The position numbers and the translations under genes were made by a program. Shown one piece after another: positions 15,403 through 23,789 of a stretch of DNA of 64,000 bases (positions within the stretch are counted from its first letter, which is position 1; the number at the start of each line of letters is the position of its first letter). Source of the stretch: DASQUK01 sp046726215 (GTDB lineage Bacteria; Actinomycetota; Acidimicrobiia; Acidimicrobiales; VFJN01). The notes beneath the pieces were generated by a model, which was given only the letters and a program-made list of their open reading frames with translations, ran no database searches and was not told the origin of the DNA. The DNA lies in NCBI GenBank assembly GCA_046726215.1, contig JBKPAA010000019.1, positions 62,001-126,000 on the forward strand, given 5' to 3'.

Positions 15403-15699
15403 ATGCCCAAGTCGTTGGTCGAGAGGCGCCTCAGCCAGGTCGCCGGGCGCCTGCAGCAGCTGCGCGCCGAGCTCGAGCTCTCGGAGGAGCAGCTCGCGCA
15501 CCTGGCCGATGCCGCCGATGACGCCCGGTTGCGGGCGCTGGTATCGGAGACGCCGGTCGCCGACGTCGACCACCGACACGCGGAGCGGCACGCCGAGGCG
15601 ATGCGCCGGCACCGCGCCGCGGTCTTCGACGAGATCGCCAAGTTGGAGCGCGACCAGGACGAGCTGCTCGACCGGTTGGTCCACGAATCCAGGCGCTAG
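15403..15699 (+). CDS. Small coiled-coil protein of unknown function (98 aa)
   Basis: The product is almost entirely helical and charged. Heptad-like Leu spacing runs from L-S-Q-V-A-G-R-L-Q-Q-L-R-A-E-L to the C-terminal I-A-K-L-E-R-D-Q-D-E-L-L-D-R-L. There is no signal or membrane segment, so it is probably a cytosolic dimer. I recognise no named family with confidence. It is the first gene of a same-strand run with the ANTAR regulator and polA and may be co-transcribed with the regulator, which starts 29 bases later. Confidence 0.7.
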   Translation: MPKSLVERRLSQVAGRLQQLRAELELSEEQLAHLADAADDARLRALVSETPVADVDHRHAERHAEAMRRHRAAVFDEIAKLERDQDELLDRLVHESRR

Positions 15700-15728
15700 A
15701 ACACACCGGATCGAAAGAAGGAACGAGC

Positions 15729-16310
15729 TTGGCAACCCGCGTCGTCATCGCTGAGGACGAGGCCATCATCCGCCTCGACCTGAAGGAGACCCTCGAGGAG
15801 GAGGGCTACGAGGTCGTCGGCGAGACGGGCCGCGGCGACGAGGCGGTCAAGCTGGTCCGTGAGCTGGAGCCCGACCTGGCGATCCTCGACATCAAGATGC
15901 CCGGCCTCGACGGCCTGGCCGCCGCCCGCGAGATCGCCGGCGAGCGCCGGGCCGCCGTGCTGATCCTCACGGCGTTCAGCCAGCGTGACCTCATCGAGCA
16001 GGCGCGCGATGCCGGCGCGCTGGCCTATCTGGTCAAGCCGTTCGAACGCAGCGAGCTGGTGCCGGCGGTCGAGGTGGCGTTGGGGCGGTTCCGCGAGATC
16101 CGGGCACTGGCCGACCAGACCGCCAGCCTCGAGGAGCAGCTCGAGACCCGCAAGGTGGTCGACCGCGCCAAGGGCAAGCTCATGGATGAGTCCGGCATGG
16201 GCGAGAGCGAGGCATTCGGGTTCATCCAGCGCCGGGCGATGTCGGAGCGGGTCACCATGCGGGCCGTCGCCCAGCGGATCATCGACGGCGACATCAAGCC
16301 GGGGGAGTAG
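15729..16310 (+). CDS. pdtaR: ANTAR-domain response regulator, PdtaR-like
   Basis: The receiver domain spans about residues 3-120. It has the acidic pair E-D-E near residue 10, the phospho-acceptor in L-A-I-L-D-I-K-M-P-G at Asp54, T-A-F near residue 83 and Lys in V-K-P-F near 104. A coiled linker then leads to an ANTAR domain (about 130-190) with K-G-K-L-M-D and the A-F-x-x-I-Q-R-R-A-M segment. ANTAR proteins bind paired RNA hexaloops and act as antiterminators. The TTG start is supported by GAAGGA at a good distance. The location just upstream of polA resembles mycobacterial pdtaR. No PdtaS-type kinase is present here. Confidence 0.88.
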   Translation: MATRVVIAEDEAIIRLDLKETLEEEGYEVVGETGRGDEAVKLVRELEPDLAILDIKMPGLDGLAAAREIAGERRAAVLILTAFSQRDLIEQARDAGALAYLVKPFERSELVPAVEVALGRFREIRALADQTASLEEQLETRKVVDRAKGKLMDESGMGESEAFGFIQRRAMSERVTMRAVAQRIIDGDIKPGE

Positions 16311-16350
16311 GCCGGGGGCGTGATAACGCAAGAGGTGTACTACTAGGTAC

Positions 16351-19053
16351 GTGGCCGACGACCCCCTCATCCTGATCGACGGGAACTCCCTGACCTACCG
16401 GGCCTTCTTCGCCCTGCCCACCGACCTGTCGACCGCCTCGGGCCAGGTCACCAACGCGGTGTTCGGGTTCACGTCGATGCTCATCAACCTGATGCGCGAC
16501 CACGGCCACCGGCGCATGGCGGTGGCGTTCGACCGGCCCGAGCCCACCTTCCGCCACGAGCAGGTCGACACCTACAAGGCCAACCGCCAGGCGGCGCCCG
16601 ACATCCTGCGGCAGCAGATAGGCCTGGTGCGCCAGGTGGCCGAGACCCTGGGGATCCGGGTGCTCGAGCTGCCGGGCTACGAGGCCGACGACATCATCGC
16701 CACGCTCGCCACGCAGGGCCGCGACGCCGGGCTGGACGTCATCGTCGTCACCGGCGACCGCGACGTCTACCAGCTCGTCGAGGACCCGCACGTCAAGGTG
16801 CTCTACAACCGGCGCGGGGTGTCGGACTACGTCCTCTACGACGAGGCCGGCATCGAGGAGCGGACGGGCGTGCCGCCGGCCCTCTACCTGCAGTACGCGG
16901 CGCTGCGCGGCGACACCTCCGACAACCTGCCGGGCGTGCCGGGGGTGGGGGAGAAGACCGCCGCCAAGCTGGTCACTACCTACGGCAACATCGACGGCAT
17001 CTTCGAGCACCTCGACGAGCAGACCCCCAAGCTCCGGACCAGCCTGGGTGAGCACGAGGACCAGGTCCGCCAGAACACCGAGGTCATGAAGCTGATCTGC
17101 GACGCGCCCGTCGGCGTGACCATCGACGAGCTCGATCGCCGCCCGCCGGACGTCGACGAGGTGCGGCGCCTGTTCGACTTCCTCGAGTTCCACAGCCTGG
17201 GTGAGCGGCTGACCGAGGCGCTGGGGGAGGACCTCGGCGTGGGCCGGCCGCCGGCCGAGGTGCTCGAGGCCGGGGTGACGATCCTCGAGACGCCGGCGGA
17301 CGCGCTCGCGCTGCTCACCCGGCTGCGCCAGGACGCCGCGGGCGCATCGCTGGCCATGGCCGCCGCCTGGCAGGGCAGCGAGGGTCGCACGCCCCTGCAG
17401 GGGCTGGCGATCGTGACCGATCCGACGGCGGGCGAGGTCGCGTGGATCCCGATCGCGCTGCTGACCGACGACGCGGTGCGCGCCGAGCTCGCTCGACTCG
17501 TGGCTCTGCCGGGGGAGGGCGGCCGACCGGTCGCCGCCCACCAGGCGAAGGCGATGATGCGGTCCCTGCTCGACGCCGGCGTCGACGTGCGCTGCCTGGC
17601 CATAGACACCGCCATCGCCGCCTACCTGCTCGATCCCGCCGAGTCGCGCTACCTGCTCGACGAGGTGCTGCGCCGCTACGCGTCGGCCGAGCTGCCCGCG
17701 GACGGCGCCGCGCCCGAGGGCCAGCTGGACCTGGACGGCTCGACGGTGTCGGCGGCCCAGCGCACCGCTCGCTACGCGTTGGCCGTCGACCGCCTGGTGG
17801 AGCCGCTGACCCAGGCGCTCGATCACCAGGCGCTGCGGGCCCTGAACGACGAGATCGAGGTGCCGCTGGTGCGGGTTCTGGCGCACATGGAGCACGCCGG
17901 CGTGGGTGTCGACGCCGACGAGCTGCGGGCGCTGCGGGACCGGCTGAACGCCGAGGTCGATGAACTGCGGCAGCAGGTGTTCGACGATGCCGGCACCGAG
18001 TTCAACGTGAACTCGACCCCGCAGCTGCGGGAGATCCTGTTCGACAAGCTGGGACTGACGCCGCAGAAGCGCACCAAGACCGGGTATTCCACCGATGCGT
18101 CGTCGCTGGAGAAGCTGGCGGGGCAGCATCCGATCATCGAGCACCTGTTGGCCTACCGGGAGGTCGAGAAGCTGCGCTCGACCTACGGCGACGGGCTCCT
18201 GGCCGAGGTGGCCGACGACGGGAGGATCCACGCCACGTTCAACCAGACGGTCGCCCGCACCGGCCGGCTGTCGTCGGACCAGCCCAACCTCCACAACATT
18301 CCCGTGCGCAGCGAGATCGGGCGGGAGTTCCGCAAGGCGTTCGTGCCGGCGCCGGGCTGCGAGCTGTTGGTGGCCGACTACAACCAGATCGAGCTGCGCT
18401 GCATCGCCCACCTGGCCCAGGACCCGGGGCTGATCGAGAGCTTCCGCTCCGGCCGTGACATCCACACCGAGACGGCCTCGCGGGTCTTCGGCGTGGAGCC
18501 CGGCGCCGTCACCATCGATCAGCGGTCCAAGGCCAAGATGGTGTCCTACGGGCTGGCGTACGGCATGGAGGCCTACGGGCTGGGGCAGCGCCTCAACATT
18601 CCCACCGAGGAGGCGGCGCTGATACTCGCGGCCTACTTCGAGGCGTTCCCCTCGGTGAAGGAGTACATGGAGCGCACCGTGGCCGAGGCCCGCGAGCGGG
18701 GCTACACGGAGACGCTGTTCGGTCGGCGGCGCCAGATCCCCGAGCTGTCGTCGCCCAACTTCCGCATTCGCCAGGCGGGCGAGCGCCAGGCCATGAACGC
18801 TGGGATCCAGGGGCTGGCGGCCGACATCTTCAAGGTGGCGCTGGTGCGCCTCACGTCGGCGCTGGAGGAGTCGCAGATGGACAGCCAGCTCATCCTCCAG
18901 GTTCACGACGAGGTGCTGCTCGACGTGCCCCCCGCAGAGCACGCCCGGGCCGCCAAGGTGGTGGTCGAGGTGATGACCGGCGCGGTCGAGCTCAGCGTGC
19001 CGCTGGAGGTCAACCTGGCGTTCGGGCCCAGCTGGGCGGACGCCAAGGGGTGA
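16351..19053 (+). CDS. polA: DNA polymerase I
   Basis: The 900-residue protein has a 5'-3' exonuclease/FEN domain (about 1-290; I-D-G-N-S-L near the start, A-D-D-I-I-A near residue 112, R-G-D-T-S-D-N-L-P-G near 190). A 3'-5' exonuclease-like domain (about 300-470) has lost the D-x-E and other metal ligands. The polymerase domain follows, with motif A A-D-Y-N-Q-I-E-L-R near residue 675, the O-helix K-x-x-S-Y-G-L-A-Y-G near 730 and motif C V-H-D-E-V near 852. It fills gaps in repair and removes RNA primers. No proofreading is expected, as in mycobacterial PolA. The stop overlaps the start of a methyltransferase gene. Confidence 0.96.
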   Translation: MADDPLILIDGNSLTYRAFFALPTDLSTASGQVTNAVFGFTSMLINLMRDHGHRRMAVAFDRPEPTFRHEQVDTYKANRQAAPDILRQQIGLVRQVAETLGIRVLELPGYEADDIIATLATQGRDAGLDVIVVTGDRDVYQLVEDPHVKVLYNRRGVSDYVLYDEAGIEERTGVPPALYLQYAALRGDTSDNLPGVPGVGEKTAAKLVTTYGNIDGIFEHLDEQTPKLRTSLGEHEDQVRQNTEVMKLICDAPVGVTIDELDRRPPDVDEVRRLFDFLEFHSLGERLTEALGEDLGVGRPPAEVLEAGVTILETPADALALLTRLRQDAAGASLAMAAAWQGSEGRTPLQGLAIVTDPTAGEVAWIPIALLTDDAVRAELARLVALPGEGGRPVAAHQAKAMMRSLLDAGVDVRCLAIDTAIAAYLLDPAESRYLLDEVLRRYASAELPADGAAPEGQLDLDGSTVSAAQRTARYALAVDRLVEPLTQALDHQALRALNDEIEVPLVRVLAHMEHAGVGVDADELRALRDRLNAEVDELRQQVFDDAGTEFNVNSTPQLREILFDKLGLTPQKRTKTGYSTDASSLEKLAGQHPIIEHLLAYREVEKLRSTYGDGLLAEVADDGRIHATFNQTVARTGRLSSDQPNLHNIPVRSEIGREFRKAFVPAPGCELLVADYNQIELRCIAHLAQDPGLIESFRSGRDIHTETASRVFGVEPGAVTIDQRSKAKMVSYGLAYGMEAYGLGQRLNIPTEEAALILAAYFEAFPSVKEYMERTVAEARERGYTETLFGRRRQIPELSSPNFRIRQAGERQAMNAGIQGLAADIFKVALVRLTSALEESQMDSQLILQVHDEVLLDVPPAEHARAAKVVVEVMTGAVELSVPLEVNLAFGPSWADAKG

Positions 19054-19847
19054 GTGGTCGGCGGGCCGACCCGGTCCACTCTTTGAAGAAACTGCGGGCT
19101 ACAGCCCCGGAAAATCTTCAAGGACGTGGGGAGCACTGGTTCGAGCCGGTCGCCGACCACATGGGCGCCGCGTACCTGCGGTACTCGTTCACCAAGGGCA
19201 CCGCCCAGGAGATCGGGTTCCTCGTCGATGCCCTCCACCTCCGACCGGGCCAGCGCGTGCTCGACGTCGGTTGTGGACCGGGCCGGCACGCCTACGCCCT
19301 CGCCGAGCGGGGGATCGAGGTGGTGGGGATCGACATCAGCCAGCGGTTTGTCGAGCTCGCCCGCGACGGCGCCCCGCCCCTCGCCAGCTTCCAGCGTGCC
19401 GACGCCCGGGACCTTCGGTTCGACGCCGAGTTCGACGCCGCCATTTCGCTGTGTCAGGGCGCCTTCGGCCTGGCCGGCGGGCCGAAGGCGCCGCTCGACG
19501 CCGACGGCGACGTGCTCGCCGGCATCGCGCGGTCGCTCCGTCCCGGCGCTGTGGCCGCGGTGACGGCCTTCTCGGCCTACTTCCAGGTGCGCTGGCTCGA
19601 GGAGACCGACAGCTTCGACGCCGCGGCCGGCGTCAACCACGAGCGCACGGAGGTCCGCGACGAGGACGGGGTGGCCGCGGCGGCCGACCTGTGGACCAGT
19701 TGCTTCACACCGCGGGAGCTCCGCCTCCTGGCCCAGCGCGCCGGGCTCGAAGTGCGGGCGATCTGGTCGGTCGCCCCGGGCGCCTACGCCGCCGATCGGC
19801 CGACAATCGGCTCCCCGGAGTTCCTGCTCGTCGCGGCGCGTTCGTAG
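19050..19847 (+). CDS. SAM-dependent methyltransferase (class I)
   Basis: A Rossmann methyltransferase core starts near residue 60: V-L-D-V-G-C-G-P-G-R-H is motif I, and V-V-G-I-D-I-S supplies the acidic ribose ligand. C-Q-G-A-F-G and P-G-A-V-A-A-V follow in place of motifs IV and V. The C-terminal half is typical of small-molecule methyltransferases, and the target is not identifiable. GTG 19050 overlaps the polA stop. A 42-base hairpin element (19081-19122) lies inside codons 11-25 if this start is right. A later start is therefore possible, with the conserved protein beginning near G-E-H-W-F-E-P. Confidence 0.75.
   Translation: MSGRRADPVHSLKKLRATAPENLQGRGEHWFEPVADHMGAAYLRYSFTKGTAQEIGFLVDALHLRPGQRVLDVGCGPGRHAYALAERGIEVVGIDISQRFVELARDGAPPLASFQRADARDLRFDAEFDAAISLCQGAFGLAGGPKAPLDADGDVLAGIARSLRPGAVAAVTAFSAYFQVRWLEETDSFDAAAGVNHERTEVRDEDGVAAAADLWTSCFTPRELRLLAQRAGLEVRAIWSVAPGAYAADRPTIGSPEFLLVAARS
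19081..19122. repeat. CTTTGAAG hairpin element, copy 1
   Basis: CTTTGAAG (19081-19088) pairs with CTTCAAG at 19116-19122. Inside, CGGG pairs with CCCG, and the purine-rich internal loops AAACTG and GAAAAT lie on the two sides. A second copy lies at 36889-36931 with the same stems and the same GGAAAAT side. Both copies sit at the junction of a repair gene and a methyltransferase gene. Confidence 0.75.
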
Positions 19848-19909
19848 CGGCCCGCCGGGGGCGGCTGCTACCCTCGCCCAAACGCGCTGTGCGGCGCGCC
19901 CTTGTGGCT

Positions 19910-19928
19910 GTCCCGTCGCTGGCGGGAC
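19910..19928 (+). promoter_or_regulatory. Hairpin in the rpsA leader
   Basis: GTCCCG (19910-19915) and CGGGAC (19923-19928) form a perfect 6-bp stem with a 7-base loop, about 45 bases before the rpsA start. TACCCT at about 19869-19874 fits a -10 that would put this hairpin in the 5' leader. Autoregulation by S1 binding to its own leader is known in other bacteria; whether it applies here is inference. Confidence 0.35.
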
Positions 19929-19971
19929 CCGCAATCCGTTGTTCCCGACCCCGAAGAAAGCCGACCCGTTC

Positions 19972-21444
19972 GTGTCCGACGCCCAAACGACCGATTCCAC
20001 CGCCCCCGCCGCCACCGCCGACGGCGAGGTCGGCGCAGAGTCGGGATACACCCCGCGCCAGATCGTCGATGACGATCTCGGCGGCAGCTTCGCCGACGCC
20101 ATCGACGCCACCCTCGTGTCCGTCGAGGATGGCGCCATGGTCACCGGGACGGTGGTGCGCGTCGACCGCGACGAGGTCCTTCTCGACATCGGCTTCAAGT
20201 CCGAGGGCGTGATCCCGAGCCGCGAGCTGTCGATCCGCAACGACGTCGACCCCAACGAGGTCGTGAAGGTGGGCGACCAGATCGAGGCCCTGGTGCTCAC
20301 GAAGGAGGACAAGGACGGCCGGCTGGTCCTGTCCAAGAAGCGGGCCCAGTACGAGCGGGCCTGGGGCGACATCGAGCGCGTCAAGGAGGACGACGGGGTC
20401 GTGTCCGGCCCGGTCATCGAGGTGGTCAAGGGCGGCCTCATCCTGGACATCGGCCTGCGCGGATTCCTCCCCGCGTCGCTGGTCGAGCTGCGCCGGGTTC
20501 GCGACCTGCAGCCCTACGTCGGCAAGTCGCTCGAGGCCAAGATCATCGAGCTCGACAAGAACCGCAACAACGTCGTGCTGTCCCGCCGGGCCTGGCTCGA
20601 GGAGACGCAGCGCGAGCAGCGCGAGGACTTCCTCGCCAATCTGAAGCCCGGCGAGGTGCGCAAGGGCGTCGTGTCGAGCGTCGTGAACTTCGGCGCCTTC
20701 GTCGACCTCGGTGGCATGGACGGCCTCATCCACGTATCCGAGCTGTCGTGGAAGCACGTCGACCACCCGGGCTCCGTCGTGTCGGTAGGCGACGAGGTCG
20801 AGGTCCAGGTGCTCGACGTCGACCTGTCCCGCGAGCGCATCAGTCTGTCGCTCAAGGCCACCCAGCAGGACCCGTGGCAGGAGTTCGCCACCAGCCACCG
20901 CGTCGGCGAGCTGGTCTACGGCCGGGTCACCAAGCTGGTGCCCTTCGGTGCCTTCGTGCAGGTGGGCGACGGCATCGAGGGCCTGGTGCACATCTCCGAG
21001 ATGTCCGCGCACCACGTCGACCTGCCCGAGCAGGTGGTCACCCCCGGCGAGGAGCTGTGGGTCAAGATCATCGACCTCGACCTGCAACGACGTCGGATCA
21101 GCCTGTCCATCAAGCAGGCCGCCGAGGGTGGCGTGGTGGCCGCCGAGTACCAGGAGCACTTCGGCGAGCACGCCTACGACGACCAGGGCAACTACATCGG
21201 CCCCTCGGTCGAGCACTCGCCCGAGGCCGACGAGGCCTGGGCCGAGTACTACGAGCAGAGCCCCGAGGCGGCCGCCGCTGCGGCGGCCGCCGCTGCGGCG
21301 GCCGCGTCGGTTGCCGACGCCGAAGCCGCGTCGGCGGATGACACGGCTGGGGCCGATCCCGGCGCTGTCGATTCCGCCCCGGTCGAGCCCGCCGGGGGCG
21401 AGCCCGGCGCCGACGACGGTGAAGCCGACACGCCTCAGCCCTGA
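19972..21444 (+). CDS. rpsA: Small ribosomal subunit protein bS1
   Basis: About 490 residues with four S1 (OB-fold) repeats at roughly 45-115, 130-200, 215-285 and 300-375. Repeat 3 shows G-x-V-x-x-V-V-N-F-G-A-F-V-D-L and repeat 4 G-R-V-T-K-L-V-P-F-G-A-F-V-Q-V. It binds mRNA on the 30S subunit. The C-terminal 100 residues are acidic and low in complexity, with an uninterrupted run of 13-14 alanines encoded by repeats of a GCGGCCGCCGCT-like unit. GTG 19972 is preferred to TTG 19939 because it begins the usual S-D-x-x acidic N-terminus; this choice is not certain. Confidence 0.9.
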   Translation: MSDAQTTDSTAPAATADGEVGAESGYTPRQIVDDDLGGSFADAIDATLVSVEDGAMVTGTVVRVDRDEVLLDIGFKSEGVIPSRELSIRNDVDPNEVVKVGDQIEALVLTKEDKDGRLVLSKKRAQYERAWGDIERVKEDDGVVSGPVIEVVKGGLILDIGLRGFLPASLVELRRVRDLQPYVGKSLEAKIIELDKNRNNVVLSRRAWLEETQREQREDFLANLKPGEVRKGVVSSVVNFGAFVDLGGMDGLIHVSELSWKHVDHPGSVVSVGDEVEVQVLDVDLSRERISLSLKATQQDPWQEFATSHRVGELVYGRVTKLVPFGAFVQVGDGIEGLVHISEMSAHHVDLPEQVVTPGEELWVKIIDLDLQRRRISLSIKQAAEGGVVAAEYQEHFGEHAYDDQGNYIGPSVEHSPEADEAWAEYYEQSPEAAAAAAAAAAAAASVADAEAASADDTAGADPGAVDSAPVEPAGGEPGADDGEADTPQP

Positions 21445-21454
21445 ACCGCCCCGG

Positions 21455-21460
21455 TAGCGT
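21455..21460 (+). promoter_or_regulatory. -10-like TAGCGT before coaE
   Basis: TAGCGT ends 8 bases before GTG 21469; no Shine-Dalgarno is present. Confidence 0.4.
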
Positions 21461-21468
21461 CCGCCGCC

Positions 21469-22077
21469 GTGCTGGTCGTAGGGCTCACCGGGGGCATCGG
21501 GTCGGGGAAGTCGACGGTGTCGGCACTGCTGGCAGCCAAGGGCGCGGTGGTCGTCGATGCCGACGCCATGGTCCGGGACCAGCAGCGGCCCGGCACGCCG
21601 GTGTTCGATGCGATGGTCGAGCGGTTCGGTCCGAGGATCGTGGCCGCCGACGGCACGCTGGACCGCGCCGCCGCCGCCGACATCGTGTTTGCCGACCCCC
21701 AGGCGCTGTCCGACCTCAACGACATCGTGCACCCGGCGGTGGGAGCGGAGGTCGCCCGGCGGATGGAGGAGCTGTCGGCCACCGACGCGGTGGTGGTGCT
21801 CGACGTGCCGCTGCTGGTGGAGGCGGCGCGCGGCTATCCGCTGGCGGGACTGATCGTCGTCGACGTCGACCCCGACATCGCCGTGGAGCGGTTGGTCGTG
21901 CAGCGCGGCATGACCGAGGAGGACGCGCGGTCCCGCATGTCGCGCCAGGCGAGCAGGGAAGAGCGCCGGGCGCGGGCCGACGTCGTGATCGACAACCGCG
22001 GCACGCTCGACGACCTGGCCCGCCAGGTCGATGCCGCCTGGGACTGGATCGAGGGGCTGCGGGCCCGAGCGGGCTGA
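21469..22077 (+). CDS. coaE: Dephospho-CoA kinase
   Basis: CoaE phosphorylates the 3'-hydroxyl of dephospho-CoA, the last step of coenzyme A synthesis. The 202-residue product starts L-V-V-G-L-T-G-G-I-G-S-G-K-S-T, a P-loop at the N-terminus. It then shows V-V-D-A-D-A-M-V-R near residue 33 (the conserved D-A-D), H-P-A-V near residue 87 and L-L-V-E-A near residue 115. D-N-R-G-T-L near residue 176 matches the usual (I/V)-x-N-x-G-T/S-x-x-x-L ending. It follows rpsA by 24 bases. Many actinobacteria keep coaE near rpsA and uvrB, as here. Confidence 0.94.
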   Translation: MLVVGLTGGIGSGKSTVSALLAAKGAVVVDADAMVRDQQRPGTPVFDAMVERFGPRIVAADGTLDRAAAADIVFADPQALSDLNDIVHPAVGAEVARRMEELSATDAVVVLDVPLLVEAARGYPLAGLIVVDVDPDIAVERLVVQRGMTEEDARSRMSRQASREERRARADVVIDNRGTLDDLARQVDAAWDWIEGLRARAG

Positions 22078-22166
22078 CCCCAGGGGCTTGCGTCGGCGCG
22101 ACATCCGTTCGCCTGCCGATCTCCGGGGCGACACCGGCGCCTCACTGCCGGTTCACGATCGCTCGT

Positions 22167-22172
22167 TACCTT
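22167..22172 (+). promoter_or_regulatory. -10-like TACCTT before the FAM151-like gene
   Basis: TACCTT ends 10 bases before ATG 22183. Confidence 0.3.
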
Positions 22173-22182
22173 GCGCGCAGCG

Positions 22183-23049
22183 ATGTCCGACTGGATGCGG
22201 TGTCCCGCCAGGCGAACGCTCTACGAGTCGCGCCGAGCGCTACTGGCTGAGTCGTCCTCGGGTCATCGTGCCGACCTGCGCGTGCGCATCGGCGAGGGCG
22301 ACCTGCCCGGCCAGGTGGAGCTGGTGTGGCACGGCGTCAACGACCGCGCCAACCTGCGCCACTTCCTGGCATCGCCGGTGCGCTGGGGGGAGTGCGACGT
22401 CCGGCGCGACCGGCGGGGGCGGCTGGCGTTGCGCCACGACGCGTTGGGGGAGGCGGCGGAGCAGGCGTCCGGGGACGGGCCCGCGCAAGCCCTGATGGCC
22501 GAGGAGTTCGTCCGGGCCGCGGTTGCGGTGGGGAAGGGCATCAAGCTCGACATCAAGCAGGCCGACATCCTCGACGAGGTGCTGGCGCTCGTGGACCGCG
22601 TCGGGGTTGGCGAGCGGACCCTCTGGTTCAACGGACGTGTCGACGTGTTGGGCGCCGCCGGCGTCCGGCGCCTGCGGCGGGCGTGGCCGGCCGCCACCCT
22701 GCAGTGCCCGATCGACGCCCTTGCCCCGGCGATGGTGGTGGCCCCCGACCGAGCGCGCGCCGCGCTCGGCGAGATGGCGTCGTGGGGTGTCGACCGGTTC
22801 TCGCTGGCCTGGGGCACGACTCACATGGCGCTGGTGCTCGACCGGCTCGACGAGTGGGGGCACGACGTCAACATCTACGCGGTCGAGAACCTCGACGACT
22901 TCCTCAGGGCCGTGTTGCTGTTGCCACGCTCGGTGACGGCCGACTTCAACTTCCCCGAGTGGCACTACTTCGGGCGGGGCGCCGGTCGGGGCGGCCGCTA
23001 CCACCGCTACCACCTCGACCCGGCACCGGCGGCCGCAGACGTCGCCTGA
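22183..23049 (+). CDS. FAM151/DUF2181-like protein
   Basis: The 288-residue product carries V-W-H-G-V-N-D-R-A-N-L near residue 45, then G-E-C-D-V and L-A-L-R-H-D. G-I-K-L-D-I-K follows near residue 120 and L-W-F-N-G-R-V-D near 148. This order (H-x-V-N, E-x-D-V, K-L-D-x-K, W-x-N) resembles FAM151/menorin proteins, which have a phosphodiesterase-like barrel but no settled activity. The spacing of Glu, Asp, His and Lys would suit a metal-dependent lyase or phosphodiesterase; that is inference. The N-terminal 30 residues are variable. A TTG 12 bases upstream is an alternative start. Confidence 0.55.
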   Translation: MSDWMRCPARRTLYESRRALLAESSSGHRADLRVRIGEGDLPGQVELVWHGVNDRANLRHFLASPVRWGECDVRRDRRGRLALRHDALGEAAEQASGDGPAQALMAEEFVRAAVAVGKGIKLDIKQADILDEVLALVDRVGVGERTLWFNGRVDVLGAAGVRRLRRAWPAATLQCPIDALAPAMVVAPDRARAALGEMASWGVDRFSLAWGTTHMALVLDRLDEWGHDVNIYAVENLDDFLRAVLLLPRSVTADFNFPEWHYFGRGAGRGGRYHRYHLDPAPAAADVA

Positions 23050-23073
23050 GCCGCGGGAGAGCGTGAGGCGGCC

Positions 23074-23355
23074 CTACGCGCTCAGGCGGAGCCGGTGGAG
23101 CCAGGCGCGGGCCCGTGCGAGCACGTCGGGTCGGACACGCGGCTTCGCCGGGGTGGCCGGTGCCGCCCGGGTCGTAGCCGCTTCGGTCACCCCGTCGACC
23201 AGCAGCCCGGCCAGCTCTCCGGCCGCGGCCACCGGCACGCGGACGGCCCCGGTACAGACCTCGTCGCGCCAGGTGCTCACCACGAAGGTCCGCCGCTCGG
23301 GGTGCCAGGTCGTGCGCAGGTAGGTGCCATCACGGCGGGCGTCCTCGATGAGCAC
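23074..23355 (-). CDS. Conserved-looking small protein of unknown function (about 93 aa)
   Basis: Residues 1-60 read as a compact alpha/beta unit: T-Y-L-R-T-T-W-H-P-E-R-R-T-F-V-V-S-T-W-R-D-E-V-C-T-G, then V-P-V-A-A-A-G-E-L-A-G-L-L-V-D-G-V. An Ala/Pro-rich linker and a helical R-A-R-A-W-L-H-R-L-R tail follow. The frame stays open upstream to 23724, but that part is low in complexity and crosses a dispersed repeat. I therefore set the start at GTG 23355. No strong ribosome-binding site supports this. The codon pattern favours real coding, but the function is unknown. Confidence 0.45.
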   Translation of the reverse strand: MLIEDARRDGTYLRTTWHPERRTFVVSTWRDEVCTGAVRVPVAAAGELAGLLVDGVTEAATTRAAPATPAKPRVRPDVLARARAWLHRLRLSA

Positions 23356-23445
23356 CCGACGCCGGTGCGCCGCTCCATCCCCCGTGGTGCGAGTGTGCGC
23401 CGATGCCGGGCCAACTGTCGAGCGGCCGACCTCGGGCCAACCGGC

Positions 23446-23523
23446 AACGGCGCCGATTCGTCGCGAGTACCGCAAGAAATTGGCGCCGGAACGATCGGGG
23501 GGCGAGAAATTGGCGCCGGAACG
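23446..23523. repeat. GGCGCC-flanked dispersed repeat, copy 2, with a tandem half unit
   Basis: The left arm ACGGCGCCGATT, the 16-base core at 23461-23476 (identical to 9777-9792) and the right arm GAAATTGGCGCCGGAACG (23476-23493) form one unit. The right arm is then repeated exactly at 23506-23523, after a short GATCGGGGGGCGA-like spacer. Confidence 0.7.
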
Positions 23524-23773
23524 TCGCCCCGCAGGGGACGGAGAGCGAGGTCCGGTCGCCGGGTCGGTCGCCGGCGTGACCCCTTGGGCTCGACGCGCCG
23601 CACCGGCCGGGGGCAGCCCACCGCACCCGCCGGCCGGCACGGCCGGAACCGGCCCGCCTGCCGGCTCGGGAGGCGACAGCTTCCTCCCGAGCGGGCGCCG
23701 AACCGCTCCCGCGCCGGTACTCATGGTCGGGCACTTCTGGGCGCGCCGTCGTTGTCATACGACACAGTTCGCG

Positions 23774-23789
23774 TGTGCCCGCGGTCACA
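23774..23789. promoter_or_regulatory. CRP/FNR-type palindrome
   Basis: TGTGC-N6-TCACA matches the TGTGA-N6-TCACA consensus at 9 of 10 positions. It lies just beyond the 3' end of the crp-like gene, about 420 bases upstream of the minus-strand small gene. Confidence 0.4.

Noticed and set aside
16294..18942. Minus-strand open frame opposite polA
   Set aside because: An antisense shadow of polA codon bias; it is rich in His, Leu, Gly and Arg and has no recognisable fold.
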